Below, one piece after another: positions 32,700 through 43,317 of a DNA stretch of 64,000 nt. The position numbers and the translations under genes are program-made. Positions within the stretch are counted from its first letter, which is position 1. The number at the start of each line of letters is the position of its first letter. Source of the stretch: Bathynomus jamesi (lineage: Eukaryota > Arthropoda > Malacostraca > Isopoda > Cirolanidae); NCBI GenBank assembly GCA_023014485.1, contig JAJOZX010005636.1:1-64000 (forward strand), in the 5' to 3' direction. The notes under the pieces were generated by a model. The model worked only from the letters and a program-made list of their open reading frames with translations, did no database searches and was not told where the DNA came from.

Positions 32700-32938
32700 G
32701 ACAATCGTAAATAAATTTGGATATCGGAGAAAATTCTCGTTGGTTCAAAGTTGATGGTGTCGAGAGATTAGCGCATGATAAATATCCATTTATTGCCTCA
32801 ACTGTGACAATATGTATATATATGAGGAATATAGTGACATTGAAAAATAAATTTGGGAATCGGGGCAGATCGCATCGGTTTAACGTTTATGGTGTCGAGA
32901 GATTGACGTTTGATAAATATCCATTTTATTACCGGTGC
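32700..32938. repeat. Two-copy tandem repeat, unit about 125-130 bp
   Basis: AATAAATTTGG, then TGGTGTCGAGAGATTA and ATGATAAATATCCATTTATT, occur at 32710-32795 and again at 32848-32935, in the same orientation with scattered differences. Confidence 0.7.
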
Positions 32939-32948
32939 TAATATATTC

Positions 32949-32988
<40 letters not shown>

Positions 32989-33151
32989 GGATTTTACAAC
33001 CACCTAAAACTGAAAATAATAAAAAAAAAACTAATTGTGGAAAATCGATGGAGAGAACGGCCGTATATTAAACTTCTGTTTTATCACCTGTTATATTATA
33101 TAATTTTTTCTGTAGTTATTTAAGAATATATATACATATATATATATATAT

Positions 33152-33300
33152 ATGATGAATAAAACCACGAAGGAAAGGAAACACAAAATGGTGCTCAAGC
33201 GCTTTCGTCTAATGACATCCTCAGTGTTCCTGAGGATCATTAGACGAAAGCGCTTGAGCACCATTTTGTGTTTCCTTTCCTTCGTGGTTTTATTCATCAT
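33152..33300. ncRNA. 149-bp palindrome carrying hammerhead ribozyme cores on both strands
   Basis: The arms 33152-33215 and 33237-33300 are perfect reverse complements (64 bp) around a 21-bp centre. On the minus strand CTGAGGA (33218-33224) is followed by the stem GTC-ATTA-GAC and GAAA (33203-33206). On the plus strand CTGAGGA (33230-33236), a shorter stem and GAAA (33246-33249). CUGANGA and GAAA are the conserved hammerhead core. Two minimal hammerheads facing each other recall Penelope pLTR dimers. Cleavage activity is not shown. Confidence 0.6.
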
Positions 33301-33335
33301 AAATATTTTTCACGTGTTACCTTCGTGAAATAATT

Positions 33336-33339
<4 letters not shown>

Positions 33340-33372
<33 letters not shown>
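33340..33372. repeat. (TA)n microsatellite
   Basis: A TA run directly before the Tigger element; it provides its TA target. Confidence 0.95.
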
Positions 33373-33375
<3 letters not shown>

Positions 33376-34110
33376 GAATACCTCGGATAAGACGGTTTCA
33401 AACAGGACGGATTTCGCAATAGGACGGATTGAATATTATAATATAAAATTAATTATTTAATGTAATATTTAAGATATTTATAAAAGGAATGTCAGTGCGA
33501 TGATATATTAAGTTTCAAACAACCCGCGCGCGGTCTATACTACAAGTTTTTGGAAAAATTATAACATCAGAAATATTATAGAAAACATCAATCAAGCGTG
33601 GCTTGAAGTCACTGCGAGTAATATGCGAGCAGTGTGGAAAAATATTCTACCACATTGTGCAACTGATTTTCGTGGTTTCGAAAATCACATTGCAGGAGTT
33701 GCAACTGACATTGTTAGCATTGGGAAGGATCTTGGATTCGAAAATGTTGATGCACCAAATGTTATCGAGTGCATTGAATCGCATTCGAAAGATCTAGACA
33801 ATGAAACTCTAATCAATCTAGAACAACAACGAGTTTATGAAGAAGAAGAAGCGAAAGAGGAAGATGCAGAAGCAGAAGACGTTCCTACAAAAGAATTTTC
33901 AACTGGTGATCTTGCATTCTTATTGTTTTATTTCACATTTAAACATGTTAAATCATTATAATTATCGAAAATAATCATACAAAAAACGTAATTTAAAATG
34001 TCTTAAAACGACCTACATATTTCCCATTAAAACATGCCTCGAACAGGGCGGTTTCAAACAGTGCGGCATGTCGGCGGAACGAATTAACCGTCTTATCCGA
34101 GGTATTCCTG
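33373..34110 (+). mobile_element. Short Tigger/pogo-type element with perfect TIRs
   Basis: Ends CAGGAATACCTCGGATAAG and CTTATCCGAGGTATTCCTG are inverted over 24 bp without mismatch and flanked by TA on both sides. 738 bp, so internally deleted: it keeps only the 3' part of the transposase. Inserted into the PRO side of Polinton A after that side had decayed. Confidence 0.92.
33623..33961 (+). pseudogene. C-terminal fragment of a Tigger/jerky-type transposase
   Basis: A 112-residue frame reading RAVWKNILPHCATDFRGFEN, GIGKDLG-like text, and an acidic Glu-rich tail (EEEEAKEEDAEAED). This is the region C-terminal to the catalytic domain in CENP-B/jerky/Tigger transposases, where FRGFE and an acidic stretch are usual. 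No DDE residues remain, so the fragment cannot transpose anything. Confidence 0.8.
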
Positions 34111-34179
34111 TATATATATAAAGTGTGGTATAATATATTGCTTGTACTTTCAGCTAATTGCTTTTTATTCAAAGTCCAG

Positions 34180-34500
34180 CCCAGCGGCGATTGCACCTGG
34201 CGCGCGGTAAACGATCACCCTTCTGCACATTTGGTTGGCAGAAAAAATGGGAACCCTGTGTGACGTTGTGGTTAAGACGCTGGGGTACTGTTGAGCTGGA
34301 TTCCCCGTTAAACTATAGGTCTAGGGTGGGGTGGAAAGTTTGACCTTGTCAGAATGACCATTTCGGGTAGGTCCGGATTCCGCGTTAAACTGTAGGTCTA
34401 GGGTGGGATGAAAAGTTTGGCCTTCGTCAGAATTAACAATTCGCGTATTTTTTGTCTTTCTTGGAATGAAAAGAATGCTGTTTTTGAAGACATTTTGTAT
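34180..34500. repeat. SINE-like repeat, copy 1
   Basis: Matches 43975-44245 in reverse complement: GGCGCGCGGTAAACGATCA, GTGGTTAAGACGCTG, GGATTCC.CGTTAAACT, AAGTTTGACCTTGTCAGAAT. The last part, GTCTAGGGTGGG-TGAAAAGTTTG, occurs twice. The box-B-like GGTTTCGAGCC of the second copy is lost here. A tRNA-derived SINE is the likely origin. Confidence 0.6.
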
Positions 34501-34585
34501 AAGAGATGAATGACATAAGTAAATAGACGCCTCTCTCTCCATCTCTCTCTGGAAACTCATCAATAAATAAATAATTAGTATATAT

Positions 34586-34612
34586 AGCTGTGTGTGTGTG
34601 TGTGTGTGTGTA
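34586..34612. repeat. (TG)n microsatellite
   Basis: A TG run between the SINE and the Polinton A right terminal repeat. Confidence 0.95.
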
Positions 34613-34639
34613 ATAATAGGGGAGCTATTTGCGTTTGTG

Positions 34640-34903
34640 TGCGTTTCTTGGGGGTTCAGGCGATGTATACACTGTGCCAACTGGCTGTTAATGCCAGTTG
34701 GCATTAGGTATAACCATTTGGGGGATGAGGCCGTCCCAACTTCTCCCCCAAAGAGGTCAGGTGGACTACCCCAACTTGCTAGGGGAGTACCCCTTTTTTT
34801 TGGCACCCTTGGTTTGGCACGGGGGTCTTGCAACAAGGGGGACTGGCACTCATTGCAACATTTGTAATTGCATTGCACTCTAACTTTTTGCAGTCATATT
34901 ACT
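34640..34903. repeat. Polinton A right terminal inverted repeat
   Basis: Inverted relative to the left TIR: GGGGGATGAGGCCGTCCCAA matches the left-side GGGACGGCCTCACCCCCA region. The end, ATTGCATTGCACTCTAACTT and then GCAGTCATATTACT, mirrors the left terminus. Only about 260 bp are recognisable, shorter than the left arm. Confidence 0.8.
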
Positions 34904-34904
34904 G

Positions 34905-35672
34905 ATGGAATATAGCAATGAAGAAAAAGTGGATCTTATATCGTTGGCTATTTCTTGGAATAATTGTGAAGAAAGTTTGCGTTTCTTTAAAGTAAAATAT
35001 AATAAACCACCACCAAATGCAACCACTCTTCGATACTGAAAGCTCAAACTTTTGAAAATAGGGAGCCTGGTAAAAGATCGTTCAAAAAGTGGAAGGCCAG
35101 TAACGGCGACAGAAAACAGCAACGAAAATGTCCTCAAGCCAGTGACCACTTTTCAAGTCGATACAACAACTTCAATGAGAAAAGTCGCAAAAGCATTGGG
35201 TATTTCCAAATTTTCATTAGCACAAATATTGAAATTACAGGGGTACCACGATTGCAAACCCATTTACTTTCAGTTCATATACGACGATGATTCTGATAAA
35301 CGGCTACAGTTTGCTGAAACGATGAGACACAAATTCAACAGTGATCTACATTTCATTCGAAAGAAATTTTCAGATGAATGGTTCTTTGGCTCCACAAGTA
35401 AAGAAAACAAACACAACGTTCACTAGTGGGCGAAAAAAAAAATCCCACAATACGATTGGGTAAACCCGTTAAAACGGCTACACTCACAGTTTTGGCGTGC
35501 ATTGGTTATTCAGGACTCGTTTCCTTTGATATATCGAGTGGCACCATGGATGGAAAACGCTGTTGTCAGGTATTGAGAGACAAAGTTTTGCCACAGTTTA
35601 CTAATGCCTCAGTAATGACGTTGGCTGGAACTGGCTTTATGAACATGATGGAGCGCTGCCACATTAATCTGC
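34905..35672 (+). pseudogene. Mariner-type transposase relic
   Basis: Starts at the ATG at 34905 (MEYSNEEKVDLISLA), directly beside the Polinton A terminus. Contains VKDRSKSGRPVTATE (linker after the first helix-turn-helix) and MRKVAKALGISKFSLAQIL (second helix-turn-helix) at 35052-35240, and a region with GTMDGKRCCQVLRDKVLPQF near 35540-35600. The first catalytic segment reads SDEWFFG instead of SDE..F. The usual DGA..H segment is not recognisable. Frameshifts near 35040, 35425 and 35470. Cut off at about 35672 against an RTE-type LINE. Confidence 0.7.
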
Positions 35673-37470
35673 AGCTGCCCCTTGCTTCAATTATTTGTCT
35701 TGCTCTTTTTTCTATTATTCTTTCATAAAGTTTTGTTGTATGATTAATAAGGGATATTTCCCTATAATTCTCACATCTATCTGAGTCACCATTTCTTTTA
35801 CAGTATATATTGGAACGATGATTGTTTTTCTCCAATCATTGGGGATTTGACCTTCTCTCCAATATTTATTCAACAGGTTTCGAATTTTTCCTTTCATGGC
35901 TTCGCCTCCCTCCTTTATAAGTTCAATCGGAAACTCATCCACTCCCGTTGACTTTCCATTCTTCATTTTATTAACAGCCTCTTCCATTTCTTCTCTGTAA
36001 TAATTATCTGTTCTGCTAATTCCTGGTATATTCCATCCGCTTCCTCCACTTCTTCTGGATCTCCATTCAATACATCTTTAAAATAATCTGACCATCTTCT
36101 ACTAATTGCTCCAGGTCCCACTATCACATTTCCCGCTTCATTTTTAATACTATATACTTTTTTCTTTTCCTTCCTATAAGATTTTGCAAGGCTATAAATC
36201 AGTTTTCTGTTTCCTTTCTCATCTTCTCTCACCTTTTCTCCTAATTCCCTCATTGCCATTTGTTTTGCCCTTTCCTTCTTCCTATCAGCTTAATTTTTGG
36301 CTTGCACATATTCCCGTCTTGATTCCTCTGTACGTTGCCTCAACCACTTCCTATGTTTTATAGTTTTCTGTTTTACTGTGCCTCTCACTATATCTGTCCA
36401 CCATGGTGTATTTCTTCTTCTTCCTCCCCACACCCACTCAGTTCCCAAAATCTCCTCCGCAACCCTCTTAGCACAATCTCTCACGGTTTCCCATTCATTG
36501 TTTTCCTCCGTCTCAACTATATTGCTTTCAAGTTCCTCTCTGAATTTGACTCTAATATTCTCATCCTGCAGTTTCTTTGTCTTAATTACCTTCCTCTTCT
36601 CCTCTTTTGTTGCTACTATTTTCTGCATTTTCAAATCTGCTATCAGTAATCTGTGGTCGGTGTCTAACGTAACCCCTGTTATCACCTTGATGTTTCCAAC
36701 AATTCTCTTATCGGAGCATTTAAAGTAATCTATGATGGATTTTTGGTCAAAGTTTCCTGTCACTTGGTTCCACCTGTATCTCGTAAACTTATGGGTTTCC
36801 TGGTGTTTGAAAAATCCGTTCATGATCTATAGTTCGTCCTGAAGCAGAAATCTATTAGTTTCTCTCCCTCTGCATTTCGGTTCTGTTCTCCGAAAGATCC
36901 AATTACCTGCTCCACTCCCTCCCTCTCGATTCCCACTCTACCACTGAAATCTCCCAAAAGCAGTCCCACCTCCTCTTCTCCCACTTCATAATTATCATCT
37001 AATAGTTCCATGAAGTTGGTCTTCTCTTCACTATGCCCCTGTTGTGGCGCATAAACCTGGTAGAGAATATGTTTTATTCCTAATTCTTAACTTACATTTC
37101 ATTAGTCTTTCGCTTATTAATTCTACAGTCTGAATGTTTGGAGACAATCTCGGTCCAATAATCATTGCCACTCCGTACATCCTCCTCCGACCCTCCTACA
37201 CTCCTCTGTACATGAGCACATATCCATCCCCCAAGTCCCTTCCCAGTTCTCCACCCATATGCCTTGTTTCTGCCATTCCCAAGATGTCGATTTTCCTTTC
37301 TCTCATAATGTCCAAAATTTCATCTTCTTTCCCCCTATAAATTGCTATGTTAATCGTTCCGCATCTAATCTTGAGTGTGTCCATTTTTCGTGTCCAGTTT
37401 CGTTTCCTTGTCCGTGATCTGTTTATCAATCCTGGTTCCGAGGCTGGTTCATGAGTTTTCTCGAGCAATA
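35673..37470 (-). pseudogene. RTE-type LINE: endonuclease and start of reverse transcriptase
   Basis: Minus strand, from about 37400: RKMDTLKIRCGTINI, KIDILGMAETRHMGGELGRD (apurinic-like endonuclease), LLLGDFSGRVGIEREGVEQV, TRYRWNQVTGNFDQKSIIDY, DTDHRLLIADLKMQK; then the linker TPWWTDIVRGTVKQKT; then early reverse-transcriptase blocks NKMKNGKSTGVDEFPIELIK (35985-35925) and NYREISLINHTTKLYERIIE (35755-35700). The catalytic FADD block and everything after are missing, because the LINE ends at about 35673 against a mariner relic. Several frameshifts. RTE/BovB-like by the GK.TG.DE pattern and domain order. Confidence 0.82.
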
Positions 37471-38176
37471 AGGTTTTTACACCACCGGCTTCCTTTTATA
37501 TTTTTGTGTTCATAGGTGTAGCTTTAATAGATCGTCTGCTTTTTTTGGTTATCCATAATTTGTTGTTTTTTAAAGTCAATAATTATTTCACATATTTTTC
37601 TATTGTAATCTGATAAAGAATTGGATAGTTTCACAGCACTGCATTGGATGAAATTTTGTGCATGTTATGTAATTTTGTTCGAATAAAAGTTAAATGCAGA
37701 TAAAGTTGATTTCTTTTCATTAATACTAAATGTTTTCAATGTTATTTGTAAATCGGTTGCAATATTATTTTCAGGTTAAAGTGTTATTTATCCATATAAT
37801 TAACTGATTTTATAAAGCATCTAATGAACCGATCTACAAGTAATGAAGAAAATACATTTTTACTTTTTACATCCCCCACCCCCCACCTCGGATGCTGGTG
37901 TCCGGTATTTTTGTGGAGGACATCTGGCAACCCTAAGTGCAGCTTCAAAACTCTGGTCTCACTGGCTTTGGATGTGAAACTCAACATTTTTATAGCTGTG
38001 GTATTTTTGTAAATTTATGGACTGACTTACTTTTCCTCGATTTCACAAAAGCCTATAAAATTTTGTATAAACGTGGTCTGACTAGATGCACAAAATTATT
38101 TACTATTTTTTATTGCAACCAAATTGTAAAATAGCCAAATAGTTTTACGAGTGCTGCCGACAAGTAGCGTGACGTT
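37471..38176. other. Unassigned spacer between the two Polinton copies
   Basis: AT-rich, with no coding frame or repeat I can name. It lies between the 5' part of the RTE LINE and the left end of Polinton B. Confidence 0.4.
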
Positions 38177-38640
38177 AGTAGCATGGGCGCAAAATGGGAG
38201 AGTGCAATGCAATGTTGCAAATTGCAATAAATGTTGCGAAGAGGGAGGGGGAATGGTGCAAGATGTTATGCAACAAGGAGGGAAGGGTTATCCCCAGACT
38301 GGAATGAGGAGGAAGGGGTTATGCAATGGTCAATGCTGCAAATGGGGTAGGGGATATGCAACAAGGAGGGAGGTGTTATCCCCCAGCTGCAATGAAGGGG
38401 AGAGGGAGTTTTGGGGGGAGAAGGGAGGATGACCTCCCCCCAAAGGGGTAACCTTAACCGAAGAGAGGGAGAGAAAGGAGAAGTTGGAGGGTCTTTGGGG
38501 CAGAAGATGGGTTGTCCTCACACCCCAAAGGGAAACCCTAACCTAAGCCTTAACCTAAGTAGGCGAGAGGGGTGTTCGCCTGGCTCCAGCCAGAAGCATA
38601 ATGAGCGTCCAGGGGACAAGCAGCTGTTATATAGAGGTCT
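38177..38640. repeat. Polinton B left terminal inverted repeat
   Basis: Matches the reverse complement of 61430-61904 over about 450 bp, including GGAGGATGACCTCCCCCCAA, CCCTAACCTAAGCCTTAACC and GGGGTGTTCGCCTGGCTCCA. Confidence 0.9.
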
Positions 38641-38900
38641 GGAGTTGCCAGTTACCACTTATTTATTTATTTATTTATATAAGAAGAGTTGCTAGCTACC
38701 ACTATATATTCTATTTATTTATTTATTCATATAAGGACAGGTGCCAGCTACCACTATATATTTTAATTATTATTTACATGCGTTACCAGTTATTTTTTAT
38801 ATAAGGAGAGTTGGCAGATACCACCATTTTTTTAATTATTTATGTAGATGAGTTGCTACTTATTTATTTATTTATTTATTAAAGGCAAGAGAGACTTTCT
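38640..38900. repeat. Subterminal repeat array in Polinton B
   Basis: Five degenerate units of about 55-60 bp, each with ATAAG(G)A-AGTTGCCAG-TACCACTATA and a TTTATTTATT spacer. The other TIRs carry a different subterminal array (CAGTTGGCTTA units) at the equivalent place; TTGGCAG/GTTGCCAG may be the shared core. Confidence 0.7.
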
Positions 38901-39205
38901 CCTTAAATTTGTTCACCAAGAGAACTAATTATTTAAACGAATCCCAATATTAACAATAAAAGAAATACAACTAAACCGAAATAAATAAAACACCAAATTG
39001 ACAACAGAAAATAACAATACACTCTATATATATTTATATATTAAACATTGAAATTTTAACTAATTTCTCCGAAAGCGTCTATTTACTTTCGTCAATTCTC
39101 TGCACGAGAGCGTTAGAGAGAGAGAGAGTGAGGCGTATTTTCTCTTAGATGTGTACGTACGTAAAGTGGAATTCTCGCTCCTTTTGAATAAAAAGTGTGT
39201 ACATG

Positions 39206-39208
39206 GCT

Positions 39209-39251
<43 letters not shown>

Positions 39252-39326
39252 ATATTATACCTCTGATCCTGGTATTATTTTTATATAATTTATTATTTTT
39301 TATTAGCCCTACGATTTAATTAACAT

Positions 39327-39372
<46 letters not shown>
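39206..39372. repeat. (AC)n and (TA)n microsatellites
   Basis: AC runs at 39210-39250 and 39328-39345 and a TA run at 39346-39372 surround an AT-rich stretch without a gene. Confidence 0.9.
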
Positions 39373-40955
39373 CACTACCAGTCAGAACTTTAAGTACACC
39401 CTGAAATATTCATAAGTTTCAAATTTCGTTAAAGTTTTTTATTTATTAACTAAGTTATCATGACACAAATTCATAAGTTCAAACATGGGAACTTAAATAA
39501 CAACAAATCAGGACAATTTACCAAAAGCAAAGTCTAAATTTTAGATTCATCAAAATAACCTCCTCTCGCAGCAATTACAGCAAACAAATTCAAGCATTCG
39601 CTCAACAAGAGAAAGAAGATAGTCTGGTGAAAGCTGCTGCCAGCAGTCTTGTAAGAGTTCCCAGAGCTTCTGAGCACTGGATGCCTGCTTGGCTTTCATT
39701 CGTCGATCCAGTTCATCCCACACTATCTCGATGGGGTTCAGATCCGGGGACTGTGCTGGCCATTCCATAACTGTGAGCTGACGTTGTCGTTCTTTCTGCT
39801 TCAGGTAATTTTGACACAGCTTGGAAGTGTGTTTAGGATTGTTGTCTTGCTGCATTATGAACTGTTGGCAAACTAGTCGCAGTCCAGATGGGATGGCATG
39901 GCGCTGTAGAATGCTATGATAGCGACGTTGGTTCAGTATTCCATTGACTTTGAGATCTCCAACTTGCTCGCATGCAAAACATCCCCACACCATCACACTT
40001 TCTTCACCGTGCTTCACTGTTGACACAACACACTGCTGTCGTTCTTTCACCCGCTCTGCGCCGCACAAATATTCTGCGTTTGGATCCAAAAACTTCGAAC
40101 TTTGATTCGTCAGTCCAAAGGACAAATTTCCACTGCTCAACAGTTTATTTTTGGTGGTTTTTGTCCCAGGCTAGCTTTTTCTTTTTGTTCTGGAGTCTCA
40201 GCATTGGTTTCTTTGTTGCAGTTTGTCCTTTTAATCCTGCCTCTCTAAGTCTTCTCTGAACAGTTAATGTTGAAACTGTTGTACTTCTGGAGTTGTTCAA
40301 CTGTGCTTTGATTTCAGGTGCTGTGATGCGTCGTTTGCGCAGACTCGGCTATACTTGTCCTCTGAGTCTGTTGTGGTTGTAGGTATCCCTGACCAGTTTC
40401 TTCGTACCGTTTAATGGCACAAGCAATCGCATTCAAAGAAACTTTCATTTTTTTTGCAATTTGCCTCAGTGATTGGCCCTCATTTCTCAAAGTTACAATC
40501 GTATCGACTGTCTTTTTTCTGTTGTTAACTCAGCTTTGGCACCCATTTTTGCCTTTTGAAACAGAAATATACCTTAAAATACACAATTAGCTCCTATGCA
40601 AGGATTTTATATGTAAAGACCTGCAGCGCATGTTAATAACTGAACACATGTATTAACATACTCCTGAAGAAACACACTACCCCATTAAGATTTTTAAACT
40701 TTTTTTGGATTTTTGTGCAGAGCTAATGGCATTAATTTAAGGTTGGATGCTAGATGTAAATTCACACATTTTGAAGGCTATTTTGAAGAAGCTTCTGTTT
40801 TACAACACACTGCATAGGGCAGTTGCACTGAAACATGCAATATGAAAGCCAGGTAAGCAAATTCATCTCTAGTACCTGTTAAGTTTACATTTGAAGTTTA
40901 TGTCATGAGCTAAGCAGCAAAATATTGGAAATTAGTAGTTGTACACTGGTAGTGT
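39373..40955 (-). mobile_element. Tc1-type transposon with short TIRs
   Basis: Ends CACTACCAGTCAGAACTTTA and ...TACACTGGTAGTG; 10 bp inverted, TA on both sides. 1.6 kb. The gene is on the minus strand. Inserted into the PRO-side flank of Polinton B. Confidence 0.85.
39550..40548 (-). pseudogene. Tc1 transposase (DD34E), N-terminal half broken
   Basis: Start near 40548 (MGAKAELTTEKRQSI), followed by a helix-turn-helix region recognisable only across frameshifts (NEGQSLRQIAKKMKVS is split). From 40140 to 39550 the frame is open and shows the end of the catalytic domain: MVWGCFACEQVGDL, QQDNNPKHTS (second Asp), WPAQSPDLNPIEIVWDEL (Glu, 34 residues later by the family rule). The first catalytic Asp region is affected by the frameshift near 40140. 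Classic Tc1 of the type common in vertebrates and crustaceans. Confidence 0.88.
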
Positions 40956-41312
40956 ATATATATAATTTCCTGAAATATAGAGAAAATAAGTATACAATCA
41001 AATAGTTAATTCTATACACAACTTGAACGAAGAATATGGGGTTGTTTGTGGTGAGTATGTGTACACTAAAAACTTATAAGAAATACGAACGAAGAAAATG
41101 GGGATGTTTGTGGTGGGTATGTGTGCACTAAATATCTAAGATATACATATCTACTGAGAAGTCTATTATTTTTTATAAAGAAATTTCAACGAAATGAAAG
41201 TAATTGAGGAATAACAGTTCGTTTGTTTTCTTCGTACTTTCATGCTAGTATATTTAATTAACATTAAAAGAAAAATGCATGCAATATAATAATTACATAC
41301 TATATATATATA
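40956..41312. other. Polinton B subterminal sequence
   Basis: Contains ATTTCCTGAAATATAGAGAA, close to the segment at 16600-16625 of Polinton A, and a 60-bp near-duplication (GAACGAAGAA.ATGGGG.TGTTTGTGGTG at 41027 and 41089). No gene. It is the Polinton sequence between two Tc1-type insertions. Confidence 0.5.
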
Positions 41313-42966
41313 CACAGAGGGTGATCAAATTATTAGAGCCACCCCTTGAAAAACACATTTTCATTATAACATGGTGTTTTTAGTTTAAATAATAACCTTT
41401 TAAGTATGCAGACAGTATTCCAAATTGTTAACACATGTAGTGTTCTCTACCTGAATAACAGAAACTGCGGATAGGGGTTAATTTGGGGAGTAGGGGGAGG
41501 GGAGTATGTGAAAAGTGGGTTTAGTAGTGTTTCAGCTGTGAACGTGGAAGGTTGAATCAAGTGGTCAGGTGCGTTAAGTGTATGCTAAGTTAATGATAAG
41601 TTATTATATTTAAACCATTGTACGTGGAATATGCACTCATACACCCATATGATATTGTTTCTCAGCAACGTATTCTGATTCTTTTTATTAAATTAGTGTT
41701 TCTTTACAGGAATGCTCTCGCTGCTGACTGCAACTGATTATTCTCAGAGAAAAATAGCCCGAGAACTGAATGTGTCACGTGCGAATGTTGACAGGATCGC
41801 ATCAAAAATTAAAGTTGAAGGGGATAATCCAGAGCTGACTCCAAAAACAAAGGGTAAATGTGGTCGGAAAAGGATAACTACACCTAGAGCCGACAGATGC
41901 ATTGAAAAGAAACTAGTAAATCATAGGAGAAGCACTACTAACAAACTTAAATTGGAGCTGGAGAAGGAAAACATCAACATTTCGACAATGACCTTAAGAA
42001 GGCGTGCCAGGGAATTTGAATTGAGTAGTCGCCGGCCAAGGAAAACGCCAAAATTGACTCGAACAATGATCAAAAACCGCTTAAAGTGGGCTAAATACTA
42101 CTCAAAGTTCACTGTAGATGACTGGAAATCGGTAAGTCACAATATTTTAGTGATCTTGTATGCTTAGTTTGAGTAAAATGTATTATTTTGATATTTGTAT
42201 GACAAGGCACATTTCATTTTTGTTGCAATCATTTCTTTCTCTTTTCGTTTGCAGGTCCGTTTCAGTGACGAATCCACATTCCTAGTCATGTCTGATAAAT
42301 CACAGTACGTTAGGCAACGTGTTGGTGAGGAGTATCCAACATCTGTCATGATATGGGCATTGATAAGCGGTAAAGGTACTGGACGAATTTACATTGTTGA
42401 CGGTACTATGAGGCAGGACCAATACCGAAAGGTTTTGGAAACAAGACTTATTCCGCAGATCGCCGACTGGTTTCCAAATGGTGAGCCATTCTATTTTATG
42501 CAAGATTCGACCCCATGCCACACTGCAAAGTCAGTTAAAAGTTTTCTGGCTGCAAAGAATATTCCTCTCGTGGATTGGCTAGGAAATTCTCCGGATATGA
42601 ACCCTATCGAAAACCTATGGGAAACAGTAAAGCGTAGACTCAAAGGCGAGGAAATAACAACTCGAATACAGTTAATAGAACGAATAATTGAATAATTGCC
42701 GTTTAGAACCGTGATCCTGAGATACCGGCCAGCTGCAAAGCCTGCATAGAGAGTATGCCTAGTGGGGTTGCTGCCTTAATTAAGGCCAAAGGAGGACCCA
42801 GTAAGTACTAAATGTGTTTAATATGACTGTAGAGTGTATATAAATATATTCTGAAATAAAATAAGTGTTTAAATTAGCCAAATTTTACTATTATTAGCAT
42901 TAGAAATAAACTTATACAAGAAAAACTATTTTTATGTAATGGCTCTAATAATTTGATCACCCTCTG
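41313..42966 (+). mobile_element. Tc1-type DD34E transposon with an intron, nearly intact
   Basis: Ends CAGAGGGTGATCAAATTATT and, inverted at the right, ATGGCTCTAATAATTTGATC...CCCTCTG: 27-28 bp of TIR with one mismatch, TA-rich flanks. It contains one gene with one intron. Confidence 0.9.
41712..42806 (+). CDS. Tc1-type transposase, two exons
   Basis: Exon 1, 41712-42131: MLSLLTATDYSQRKIARELN (first helix-turn-helix), KGKCGRKRIT (GRPR-like hook), then the second helix-turn-helix STTNKLKLELEKENINISTM. Donor TCG|GTAAGT. Intron 42132-42254, 123 bp, phase 0, with a TTTCGTTTGCAG acceptor. Exon 2 from 42255: VRFSDESTF (first Asp), FMQDSTPCHTAKS (second Asp), WLGNSPDMNPIENLWETVK (Glu), 34 residues between the last two. 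The frame closes at TAA 42693-42695; the expected C-terminal text (ALIKAKGGPSKY) continues in another frame to about 42806, so one late frameshift is present. Catalytic core complete. Confidence 0.88.
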
Positions 42967-43284
42967 TATATATATATATATATATATATATTACACACAC
43001 ACTTTCTCATAGAATAAAATTTTAACAGTGTCTAAGGTCAAACCTTTTTTTGAAAGCATTTCTGGACAAAAATGTACATCGAGGTAAACTCGGCACACAA
43101 AAGAAACACCTGAATCGCGGCAGGCTACTCCAAAAGATTATAGATAACACACTTTCGTCTCTAAAACCATTTTCCGCCTCCGCTGACTGCAAATTTTGTT
43201 TCAGTCATCTCAGTTCGCGTTAAATTTATTTTTAGATTTTATTTTTTGTTGCGTGTAATTTGCATGGATGAAAATTTTTATTAG

Positions 43285-43317
<33 letters not shown>

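Larger units (their letters stand above)
32448..33300. mobile_element. Penelope pLTR-like relic block with AT microsatellites
   Basis: The block starts at the MCP break with GAGGATATCATAAGACGAAA and contains the word CGAAAGCGCTT three times: once at 32463 and in both arms of the palindrome at 33152-33300. A GATTTTACAAC...TAATTGTGGA segment occurs twice (32568 and 32988). TA runs lie at 32518-32540, 32953-32985 and 33127-33153. No reverse transcriptase remains. Assignment to Penelope rests on the hammerhead motif and is an inference. Confidence 0.5.
15793..34903 (+). mobile_element. Polinton/Maverick copy A
   Basis: Ends read AGTAGGATGACCGCAAAAGG at the left and, inverted, AGTAATATGACTGCAAAAAG at the right. 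The six bases outside are GATGAA and GATGGA, a 6-bp target duplication with one mismatch; 6 bp is the Polinton norm. The PolB arm lies on the left (minus strand) and the packaging/capsid arm on the right (plus strand). The protease end is lost, replaced by Penelope, Tigger and SINE insertions between 32448 and 34640. A 4.6-kb insertion at 24426-29046 interrupts it. It encodes no working particle: the ATPase C-terminus, PolB motif C and PRO are all missing. Confidence 0.88.

Noticed and set aside
34592..34867. Open frames across the TG repeat and Polinton A right TIR
   Set aside because: Low-complexity Val/Cys runs from the microsatellite and TIR sequence; no conservation with other TIR copies as protein.
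36297..36728. Plus-strand open frames of 143 and 104 codons rich in Ser, Leu and Phe
   Set aside because: They lie opposite the RTE-type LINE endonuclease and linker, whose minus-strand motifs are clear.
38151..38432. Gly-rich open frame in the Polinton B left TIR
   Set aside because: The sequence is a purine-rich terminal repeat; the frame is not kept in the other three TIRs.
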